Shown: one piece after another, positions 8,741 to 15,614 of the stretch | Layout of the letters: the number at the start of each line of letters is the position of its first letter | How positions within the stretch are numbered: position 1 is the first letter of the stretch | DNA from: Microbulbifer agarilyticus | GTDB lineage: Bacteria > Pseudomonadota > Gammaproteobacteria > Pseudomonadales > Cellvibrionaceae | DNA length: 64,000 nucleotides | Reading direction: 5' to 3' | NCBI RefSeq assembly: GCF_020171345.1 | Contig: NZ_JAIUZM010000001.1 | Location: 434,001 to 498,000 of the forward strand | Notes under the pieces: model-generated | What the model was told of the DNA's origin: nothing | Database searches by the model: none | The model's input: only the letters and a program-made list of their open reading frames with translations | Program-made: the position numbers and the translations under genes

Positions 8741-8766
8741 GCCAGGGTGCCCCGTGGGCTTTTTTT
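8741..8766 (+). terminator. Leader terminator upstream of narK
   Basis: GCCAGGG-TGC-CCCGTGGGC folds into a GC-rich hairpin with one or two bulges, followed directly by seven T residues (8760-8766). It lies about 70 nt before the narK start, so it is a candidate attenuator controlled by NasT rather than the end of a gene. Confidence 0.65.
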
Positions 8767-8834
8767 ATGCCCGCCGTTTGGAGCCTTGCCGAGCAAGCCG
8801 ACAGATTCAAAACACAAACTAACGGGATAACATT

Positions 8835-10301
8835 ATGTCCAGTGACTCCTTAAACCTATTTTCCTTTAAAGGAAAAACCCGGGTACTGCACCTCACCTGG
8901 ATTGCCTTCTTTATTACCTTCTTTGCGTGGTTCAACCATGCACCGCTGTTGATGGCAATTGCCGACAGTCTGTCGCTCACTTCGGAACAGGTAAAAACCC
9001 TGCTGATTCTGAACGTGGCACTGACCATTCCCGCGCGCGTAATTATCGGCATGCTGACGGACAAATACGGTCCGCGCCTGACGTATTCTCTGCTGCTGGC
9101 CATCGGTAGTATCCCCTGCTTTATTTTCGCGCTGGCCGATAGCTTCACCGCGGCGGCGATTGGCCGCTTCCTGTTGGGCTTTATCGGCGCCGGCTTCGTA
9201 GTGGGTATTCGCATGGTTTCCGAATGGTTCCCGGCCAAACAGTTGGGCACCGCGGAAGGTATTTATGGCGGCTGGGGTAATTTTGGCTCTGCGGCGGGCG
9301 CTATGACCCTGCCGACCATCGCCCTGCTGTTCGGCGGTGACGATGGCTGGCGCTACGCGATCGGCCTCACCGGTGCCATCGCGCTGGTGTACAGCGTGAT
9401 CTACTACCGCTCCGTGACCGACACCCCCAAGGGTGGCACCTATTTCAAGCCGAAGAAAATCGGTGGTATGGAAGTTTCCAGCCCTGCCGATTTCGTACTC
9501 TTGCTGATCATGAAAGTACCCATGTACGCGGCTCTGGCGCTGCTAACCTGGAAACTGTCCCCATCTGGTGTCGGCATGCTCGCACAGTCTGTCGCGGTTG
9601 TAATTTACGTGGCACTTGCGGCGCTGTACCTGTTTGACGCGAAGAAGTGCTACGACATCAACAAAGAAATTTTCGTAAAACTGCCGGAGCCGATTCATCG
9701 CTATCAGTTCAAGCAGGTTGCGGTTCTGAACATTCTGTACTTCGCGACTTTCGGCTCCGAGCTCGCGGTTGTTTCCATGCTGCCGCTGTTCTTCTCCGAA
9801 ACCTTTACCCTGGATCCAGTAAAAGCGGGGCTACTGGCTTCTGCCTACGCGTTTATGAACCTGATGTCCCGCCCTGCCGGCGGCCTGATCAGTGACCGCT
9901 TTGGACGCAAGAGCACGCTGTTGATTTTGACTGCAGGCCTGGCGGTTGGTTACCTGACGATGAGTATGATCGACTCTGAATGGCCGCTGTATCTGGCAGT
10001 AGCTGCGGCGATGGCCTGTTCTTTCTTCGTGCAGTCAGGTGAAGGGGCGGTGTTTGCGGTGGTACCGCTGATCAAGCGTCGCTTGACCGGCCAGATCGCC
10101 GGTATGACCGGTGCTTACGGTAACGTGGGCGCGGTGTTCTATCTGACGGTGCTGAGTATGGTGTCTTACCAGACCTTCTTCCTGGTGATTGCTGGTACCG
10201 CGGTGTTGGGCTTTGTTACTCTGCTGTTCCTTGCGGAGCCGGAAGGTCAAATGGCCGAGGTTATGCCGGATGGTAGCGTTTCACTAATCGACGTTGCCTG
10301 A
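8835..10301 (+). CDS. narK: MFS nitrate/nitrite transporter, NarK/NNP type
   Basis: A 488-aa inner-membrane protein with about 12 membrane segments. Nitrate-porter features are visible: [11 protein letters not shown] in the first helix region, [16 protein letters not shown] (loop 2-3), the first nitrate signature-like stretch [26 protein letters not shown] split across helix 4-5, and [16 protein letters not shown] in the second half. It is in the nitrate cluster between nasTS and nirB, so assimilatory nitrate uptake is the likely job. It has its own leader and promoter signals. The C-terminal tail ([18 protein letters not shown]) is acidic and short. Transport direction and nitrate versus nitrite preference cannot be told from sequence. 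Confidence 0.92.
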   Translation: MSSDSLNLFSFKGKTRVLHLTWIAFFITFFAWFNHAPLLMAIADSLSLTSEQVKTLLILNVALTIPARVIIGMLTDKYGPRLTYSLLLAIGSIPCFIFALADSFTAAAIGRFLLGFIGAGFVVGIRMVSEWFPAKQLGTAEGIYGGWGNFGSAAGAMTLPTIALLFGGDDGWRYAIGLTGAIALVYSVIYYRSVTDTPKGGTYFKPKKIGGMEVSSPADFVLLLIMKVPMYAALALLTWKLSPSGVGMLAQSVAVVIYVALAALYLFDAKKCYDINKEIFVKLPEPIHRYQFKQVAVLNILYFATFGSELAVVSMLPLFFSETFTLDPVKAGLLASAYAFMNLMSRPAGGLISDRFGRKSTLLILTAGLAVGYLTMSMIDSEWPLYLAVAAAMACSFFVQSGEGAVFAVVPLIKRRLTGQIAGMTGAYGNVGAVFYLTVLSMVSYQTFFLVIAGTAVLGFVTLLFLAEPEGQMAEVMPDGSVSLIDVA

Positions 10302-10337
10302 TCCAGGTAATGGGGCAACCACTTAGATAGTTACGTG

Positions 10338-10449
10338 GCGCGGCGTGCCGGAATCCGTTTTCGAGACACGCCGTGAACCCATCCCTGGGGGCTTGTCCGC
10401 GAGATCCCTCTCGCAGACAGTCCCGAAAACGGATTCCGGCACACCGCTT
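10338..10449 (-). repeat. Structured 112-nt element, copy A (reverse orientation)
   Basis: The left arm (10340-10366) and right arm (10421-10447) pair at 25 of 27 positions, including the perfect 19-nt match GTGCCGGAATCCGTTTTCG. They enclose a 54-nt core. Read on the minus strand, the core has GTCTGCGAG-AGGGAT-CTCGCGGAC (9 bp with one wobble), then CCCA-GGGA-TGGG. Core length, loop sequences and flanks (ATGCGA... on one side, GCCAC..AAC on the other) match copies B and C. It lies between narK and the kinase gene and could end or pause narK transcription, but no T-tract is present. Confidence 0.75.
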
Positions 10450-10490
10450 ATCGCATAGATCTCAGCCCTGCCGATACTGCGAGGATCACT

Positions 10491-12257
10491 TTGAACCACA
10501 CCTGCGAAATCACCACCGTGTCAGATTCGGATCACAAAGCCTCCAATTCCGAAACTCTGGAGTTCGCCACTGCGAGCGAGTGTGGACTGCGCGCTTACAA
10601 TGACGATGCTGTGGCCGTATACCGGGCTACCGGCAGCGATCTGCGCTATCGCGGCTCCATAGCGGCGGTCGCCGATGGGGTTGGCAGTGCCGAGGCGGGT
10701 GGCGCAGCGGCACGGGCGGCAATCAGCGGGTTTATCTCCGATTACTACAGCACGCCGGATTCCTGGTCGGTAAAGCAGGCCAGTGCACGGGTTCTACATG
10801 CACTCAACAGCTGGCTGTATCGGCAGAGTGGCGGAGCCGACGAGGTACAGCGTGGTTGGCTGACGACCTTTTCAGCAGTGATTCTCAAGGGCTCTACCGC
10901 ACACCTGATTCATATTGGTGACTCGCGCATTTATCGATTGCGGGATGGTAATCTGGAGCGCCTGACCCGCGATCACAGTCGCGCACTTGGTCCGGAGCGC
11001 ACCTTTTTAAGTCGCGCTTTGGGTATGGACGCGCATATCGAGGTGGACTATCGACGCGAACCGCTGGAAGCGGGCGATCTATTCTGTGTCACCACCGACG
11101 GTATCCACGATTTTCTGCCGAAAGGGCAATTCACCGAGCTGCTCGCCAAGCACCAGCTGGACGCAGCGCAGGCGTTGACCACAGCAGCGCTGGACAACGG
11201 CAGTAAAGACAATCTGAGCCTGGCGTTGTGCCGTGTGAACGTAGTGGACACCGTGCAAGCCGACGATGTCATGGTGGCCACCAGCCAACTGCCCTTCCCG
11301 CCGCCACTGCAACCTGGAAATAAGATTGACGGTTACGAGGTACTGCAGGAACTCCATGCAAGCAGCCGCAGCTACCTGTATCTCGTCAGAGATATGGAGT
11401 CAGGAAAAAATGGCGAGCCGGAACGGCTTTGCGCACTGAAGGCTCCCTCCGAGAACTATAGTGATGATCCTGCCTACATCGAACGCTTCATTGCGGAAGA
11501 GTGGACGGGGCGCCGCCTGGATCATCCGGCCATCGTCAAAATATTCCCACCGCGCAAGGAACGTAAGTTTCTGTACCATGTGATGGAATATGTGGACGGG
11601 CAGAACCTGCGCCAGTGGATGCAGCTCAACCAGGAGCCACCCCTGGATCAGGTACGCAATCTGGTACAACAACTGGTTAGTGCCCTGAGACGCCTGCAAC
11701 GCCTGGAAATCGTGCATGGAGATCTCAAGCCCGAAAACATCATGGTGGACACCAGCGGGCGCCTGAAGTTGATTGATTTGGGAGGAGCCAATGCAGCAGG
11801 CCTTCAGGAACTGCTGCGCTATCAGGACAGTGCGCCGCCCGGCAGTAAAAACTACTGTGCACCAGAGTATTTCTTCAAAGATGCGGCCAGCCACCGCTCC
11901 GATATCTTCTCCCTGGGTGTTATCGCCTATGAAATGCTGACCGGACATTATCCCTATAAAGAGCGCTTTGGCAGCAGCCACTACCAATTGAAGACTTACG
12001 CGAGCCTGCGCTACATCCGCGCACGGCAATACCGGGAGGACATTCCGGAATGGATTGATGGCGCTCTGCGCCAAGCCTGCGCACCGGATCCGAAAAACCG
12101 TTATCCCGCTTTGTCGGAACTCGTGCACGACCTGAGTACACCGAACAAAAAGTTCGATACGACGGAGAAGCCTCCGCTGATCCAGCGCAACCCACTGCTG
12201 TTCTGGCAGACCGTCGCAGTGCTCGCGCTACTTTCCCATTTGTTGTACTTCCTTTAA
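10491..12257 (+). CDS. Bifunctional PP2C-type phosphatase / Ser-Thr protein kinase, membrane-anchored
   Basis: A 588-aa fusion. Residues 25-250 are a PP2C domain with its metal-binding motifs intact: NDDAV (37-41), ADGVGSAEAGG (61-71), IGDSRIYRLRDG (142-153), TTDGIHDF (201-208) and GSKDN (237-241). Residues 280-550 are a Hanks-type kinase: the Lys in CALKAP (317), HGDLKPENIM (409-418, HGD instead of HRD), DLGG (429-432, DLG instead of DFG) and CAPEYF. The glycine-rich loop (HASSRSY) is degenerate. A single C-terminal membrane helix (about 570-587) has almost no residues after it. The start is TTG 10491 with GAGG 6 nt upstream. Similar fusions sit in nitrate clusters of Pseudomonas. Its substrate is unknown; I infer a role in tuning nitrate assimilation. 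Confidence 0.88.
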   Translation: MNHTCEITTVSDSDHKASNSETLEFATASECGLRAYNDDAVAVYRATGSDLRYRGSIAAVADGVGSAEAGGAAARAAISGFISDYYSTPDSWSVKQASARVLHALNSWLYRQSGGADEVQRGWLTTFSAVILKGSTAHLIHIGDSRIYRLRDGNLERLTRDHSRALGPERTFLSRALGMDAHIEVDYRREPLEAGDLFCVTTDGIHDFLPKGQFTELLAKHQLDAAQALTTAALDNGSKDNLSLALCRVNVVDTVQADDVMVATSQLPFPPPLQPGNKIDGYEVLQELHASSRSYLYLVRDMESGKNGEPERLCALKAPSENYSDDPAYIERFIAEEWTGRRLDHPAIVKIFPPRKERKFLYHVMEYVDGQNLRQWMQLNQEPPLDQVRNLVQQLVSALRRLQRLEIVHGDLKPENIMVDTSGRLKLIDLGGANAAGLQELLRYQDSAPPGSKNYCAPEYFFKDAASHRSDIFSLGVIAYEMLTGHYPYKERFGSSHYQLKTYASLRYIRARQYREDIPEWIDGALRQACAPDPKNRYPALSELVHDLSTPNKKFDTTEKPPLIQRNPLLFWQTVAVLALLSHLLYFL

Positions 12258-12324
12258 CCCTGCTTTCCAAAAAATTGCTTCCGAAAGCACGGCAAAAAAC
12301 CTGTCGCGTTCCAAACTGGGGCGC

Positions 12325-12343
12325 GCACCACTTTATCGCACCA
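12325..12343 (+). promoter_or_regulatory. Tandem GCACCA half-sites, possible NtrC activator region
   Basis: GCACCACTTTATCGCACCA contains two GCACCA half-sites 13 nt apart, centred about 130 nt upstream of the predicted nirB start site. This is the usual distance for a sigma-54 activator. Similar half-sites occur upstream of the porin unit. No full dyad is present. Confidence 0.35.
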
Positions 12344-12439
12344 ATTTGCAGCATCAATTTTCCACTCTCGCGAATCCAAGCCTTCCATTAACCACAAGCT
12401 CTTTGCAATTTCCCTACGCCATCAGGGATCAGCCCAAGT

Positions 12440-12455
12440 TGGCATAGAGATTGAA
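12440..12455 (+). promoter_or_regulatory. Sigma-54-like promoter of nirB-nirD-nasA
   Basis: TGGCATAGAGATTGAA matches TGGCA at -24 and TTG at -12, with the same TTGAA ending as the narK promoter. The C of the -12 GC is A, as in both other nitrate promoters of the window. A start near 12466 would include the long stem-loop in the leader. Confidence 0.45.
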
Positions 12456-12498
12456 TACCATTAGTCACAATCTGAAATTCTTTTAGCAAGGCAACGGC

Positions 12499-12582
12499 GC
12501 CTGACACTCTTCGACAGAAGAGGGTAAGCCCGTGCAGCCTTAGCATCTGTGGCCCCCCACCTTTCTGTCGAAAACGTCAGGC
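12499..12582 (+). promoter_or_regulatory. Long leader stem-loop upstream of nirB
   Basis: GCCTGAC (12499-12505) pairs with GTCAGGC (12576-12582) and TTCGACAGAA (12510-12519) pairs with TTCTGTCGAA (12563-12572), giving 17 perfect base pairs split by a small internal loop. The apex is about 43 nt. An alternative local hairpin CTCTT-CGACAG-AAGAG (12507-12522) uses the same left arm. There is no T-tract. It may be a switch or stabiliser for the nirB message. Confidence 0.6.
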
Positions 12583-12635
12583 ACCAATACTCGGTAAGAC
12601 TCCGGGTACCAACCTGGTAAATCACGGCAGAGATT

Positions 12636-15164
12636 ATGGTTAAGCAAAAAATCGTCGTCATCGGCAACGGCATGGTCGGTCACCACTTCCTGGAACAACT
12701 GGCGAATCGCCCCGAACGCGAACTGTTCGATGTACTGGTATTTTGTGCCGAACCCCGCCCCGCCTACGACCGCGTGCATCTCTCCGAATATTTCGGCGGC
12801 CGCACCGCCGACGACCTGGCCATGGGCAAGGTTGAGCAGTATCGTGAGTGGGGCTACGACCTGCGCCTGAACGATGCCGCAGTGAGCATCGACCGCGAAA
12901 ACAAAATCGTGACCTCTGCCAGCGGTGCCAGTGAGCCCTATGATCACTTGGTACTCGCCACCGGCTCCTATCCTTTTGTACCGCCAATTCCCGGCCACGA
13001 ACACAGCAAGTGCTTTGTTTACCGTACCCTGGAAGATCTGGACAAGATCCAGGCAGCCGCTAACGACGGTAAAGTTGGCGTTGTCGTAGGTGGAGGCCTG
13101 CTGGGTCTGGAAGCGGCCAACGCCCTTAAGCAGCTGGGCCTGGAAGCGCACGTAGTGGAATTCGCGCCCGGCCTGATGTCCGTACAGCTGGACGAGGGCG
13201 GCTCCAAACTGCTGCGGGAAAAAATTGAAGAGTTGGGTGTAACCGTACACACCAGCACCGCGACCGAGCTGATCGAAGAAGTGGACGGCGGTCGCCTGCG
13301 CATGAACTTCAAGGGCGAAAAGTCCCTCGATACCGACCTGATTGTCTTCTCTGCCGGTATTCGCCCGGAAGACAGCCTGGCCAAGTCCGCCGGTATCGAA
13401 CTGGGCGAGCGCGGCGGTATCGTAATCGACAATAACTGCCGTACCTCCGATAAAAATATCTTCGCCATCGGCGAATGCGCCCTGTTCAATAACTTTATCT
13501 TCGGTCTGGTAGCTCCGGGCTATACCATGGCGCGCACCGCGGTCTCCCTATTGTGTGGTGAGGCAGCGGAATTCAACGGCGCGGACATGAGCACCAAGCT
13601 GAAGCTGCTGGGCGTGGAAGTAGGCTCCATCGGTGATGCCCACGGCCGCAAAGAAGGGTCTGCCGCCATCACCTTTGTCGATGAACAGACCGGCGTGTAC
13701 AAGCGCATGATCACCGACAGCGAAGGGAAAAAGCTACGCGGTGCGGTACTCGTTGGTGACACCAGCGACTACGACACCCTGCTGCAGTACCACCTGAATG
13801 ACATGGATTTGCCGGAGCATCCCGAACAGCTGATCCTGCCAGCGCTGGATGGCGCCGCACCGACGCTGGGTGCCGATGCCCTGCCCGACACTGCTACCAT
13901 CTGTTCCTGCCACAACGTCAGCAAAGGCGACATCGTCGGCGCCGTGCAAGGTGGCTGCTGCTCCGTAGGTGAAGTGAAAGACTGCACCAAAGCGGCAACC
14001 GGCTGTGGTGGCTGTGCCGCCCTGCTGAAAAATGTTGTGGATACCGAGCTCGCCGCTCTGGGTGTCGAGGTCAACAACGACCTGTGTCCGCACTTCCCCT
14101 ACACCCGACAGGAAATCTTCCACATGGTGCAGGTGGAAGAAATCAAAACCTTTGACGAACTGCTGGAAAAACACGGCACCGGCAAAGGCTGTGAGATCTG
14201 CAAGCCCACTGCCGCCTCAATTTTCGCTTCCCTGTGGAATGAACACATTCACGAGAAGCCGCACGTTGGCCTGCAGGACACCAACGATACGTTTATGGCC
14301 AACATGCAGAAGAACGGCACCTACTCCGTTGTTCCGCGTATTGCCGGTGGCGAAATTACCCCGGACAAGCTGATCGTACTCGGCGAAGTGGCGAAGAAAT
14401 ACGACCTCTATACCAAGATCACCGGCGGCCAGCGTATCGACCTGTTTGGCGCACGCCTGGAAGAGCTGCCGGAGATCTGGCGCGAACTGACCGACGCAGG
14501 CTTCGAAACCGGGCACGCTTACGGCAAGTCGCTGCGTACCGTAAAGTCCTGTGTGGGCAGTACCTGGTGCCGTTTTGGTGTTCAGGACAGTGTGGGCATG
14601 GCCCTCACCGTTGAGAACCGCTACAAGGGATTGCGTTCACCGCACAAAATCAAAATGGCGGTTTCCGGCTGTACCCGCGAGTGTGCGGAAGCACAGAGCA
14701 AGGACATCGGTGTGATCGCCACCGAGAACGGCTGGAACCTGTATGTATGTGGTAACGGCGGCATGCGCCCGCGTCACGCCGACCTGTTCGCGACCGATCT
14801 GGATGACGTCACCCTGATCAAGTACATCGACCGCGTACTGATGTTCTACGTGCGCACTGCCGACAAGCTGCAGCGTACCTCGGTATGGCTGGAAAACCTG
14901 GAAGGCGGCCTCGATTACCTGCGCGAAGTTGTGATCGAGGACAAGCTGGGTATCTGCGACGAGCTGGAGCGCCAGATGACCAACGTGGTTGGCACCTACC
15001 AGTGTGAATGGAAGACCGCGATCAACGATCCGGAAATGCTCAAGCGCTTCCGCCAGTTCGTGAACACTGACGATAAAGACGAAAAGATCGTATTTGTGGA
15101 GGAGCGCCAGCAGCGTCGTCCAGCGACCGAAGAAGAGATCGTCAAGATCGCAGAGCCGGCATAA
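12636..15164 (+). CDS. nirB: Assimilatory nitrite reductase [NAD(P)H], large subunit
   Basis: NirB reduces nitrite to ammonium in the cytosol with six electrons from NAD(P)H. The 842-aa protein has an N-terminal FAD/NAD(P)H oxidoreductase part (KIVVIGNGMVGHHFLEQL, then GVVVGGGLLGLEAANALKQL). A BFD-like [2Fe-2S] part follows (CSCHNVSKGDIV ... CCSVGEVKDC ... CGGC near 425-465). The C-terminal sirohaem/[4Fe-4S] part has the cysteines CVGSTWC and GCTRECAEA. Length matches the family (E. coli 847). It starts the nirB-nirD-nasA unit behind a long structured leader. All cofactor motifs appear intact. Confidence 0.96.
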   Translation: MVKQKIVVIGNGMVGHHFLEQLANRPERELFDVLVFCAEPRPAYDRVHLSEYFGGRTADDLAMGKVEQYREWGYDLRLNDAAVSIDRENKIVTSASGASEPYDHLVLATGSYPFVPPIPGHEHSKCFVYRTLEDLDKIQAAANDGKVGVVVGGGLLGLEAANALKQLGLEAHVVEFAPGLMSVQLDEGGSKLLREKIEELGVTVHTSTATELIEEVDGGRLRMNFKGEKSLDTDLIVFSAGIRPEDSLAKSAGIELGERGGIVIDNNCRTSDKNIFAIGECALFNNFIFGLVAPGYTMARTAVSLLCGEAAEFNGADMSTKLKLLGVEVGSIGDAHGRKEGSAAITFVDEQTGVYKRMITDSEGKKLRGAVLVGDTSDYDTLLQYHLNDMDLPEHPEQLILPALDGAAPTLGADALPDTATICSCHNVSKGDIVGAVQGGCCSVGEVKDCTKAATGCGGCAALLKNVVDTELAALGVEVNNDLCPHFPYTRQEIFHMVQVEEIKTFDELLEKHGTGKGCEICKPTAASIFASLWNEHIHEKPHVGLQDTNDTFMANMQKNGTYSVVPRIAGGEITPDKLIVLGEVAKKYDLYTKITGGQRIDLFGARLEELPEIWRELTDAGFETGHAYGKSLRTVKSCVGSTWCRFGVQDSVGMALTVENRYKGLRSPHKIKMAVSGCTRECAEAQSKDIGVIATENGWNLYVCGNGGMRPRHADLFATDLDDVTLIKYIDRVLMFYVRTADKLQRTSVWLENLEGGLDYLREVVIEDKLGICDELERQMTNVVGTYQCEWKTAINDPEMLKRFRQFVNTDDKDEKIVFVEERQQRRPATEEEIVKIAEPA

Positions 15165-15237
15165 GCCGGCTCGCACCAGCAAACAGAATTGAAGATTTCA
15201 TCACCCTATTCTTTCCATACCATTGTGGAGAACCGAA

Positions 15238-15591
15238 ATGAGCGAAGTTGCCATAACCCGCACCGAGTGGCTGCAAGTCTGCAAGCGATCAGATCTTGTA
15301 GCCGATTCCGGAGTGTGCGCTCTTGTGGGCGATCGACAGATTGCCCTGTTTTTTTTACCCGAACAGGAACCCCAGTTGTTCGCCATCGATAACTGGGATC
15401 CTATCGCCAAAGCCGGTGTCATCGGCCGCGGCCTGGTTGCGGAGATCGACGGTGAAGTCACCGTGGCATCACCACTGTACAAGCAACACTATCGACTGAC
15501 CGACGGCCAGTGCCTGGAAGAGGAAGCTATCCAACTCGCGGTTTACCCCGTCGCTTTCGATGGCGACGACGTACTGATCCAGGTCGATTAA
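15238..15591 (+). CDS. nirD: Nitrite reductase small subunit
   Basis: NirD is a small Rieske-fold partner of NirB. The 117-aa protein begins MSEVAITRTEWLQVCKRSDL and includes FAIDNWDPIAKAGVIGRGLV and ASPLYKQHYRL. The Cys-His ligands of true Rieske proteins are missing, as is normal for NirD. ATG 15238 is chosen over an upstream ATG because GGAG lies 7 nt before it and the length fits the family (E. coli 108). It lies 73 nt after nirB and 23 nt before nasA. Confidence 0.94.
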   Translation: MSEVAITRTEWLQVCKRSDLVADSGVCALVGDRQIALFFLPEQEPQLFAIDNWDPIAKAGVIGRGLVAEIDGEVTVASPLYKQHYRLTDGQCLEEEAIQLAVYPVAFDGDDVLIQVD

Positions 15592-15614
15592 TAACAACAA
15601 AAAAGCAGTCGAAG

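Larger units (their letters stand above)
8414..8834 (+). other. narK upstream region and leader
   Basis: 421 nt without a gene. It carries a perfect dyad at 8468, GCGCCA/GCACCA-like half-sites at 8605-8635, a sigma-54-like promoter at 8668, a hexaloop hairpin at 8717 and a terminator at 8741. This is the most complete set of control signals in the cluster. Confidence 0.6.
12258..12635 (+). other. nirB upstream region and leader
   Basis: 378 nt without a gene between the kinase and nirB. It holds GCACCA half-sites (12325-12343), a sigma-54-like promoter (12440) and a large stem-loop (12499-12582). Just before nirB, TACCA-ACC-TGGTA (about 12606-12618) is a small hairpin close to a weak ribosome site. 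Confidence 0.55.

Noticed and set aside
12540-13250. A 236-codon minus-strand frame at the start of nirB
   Set aside because: Shadow of the nirB N-terminus; no independent support.
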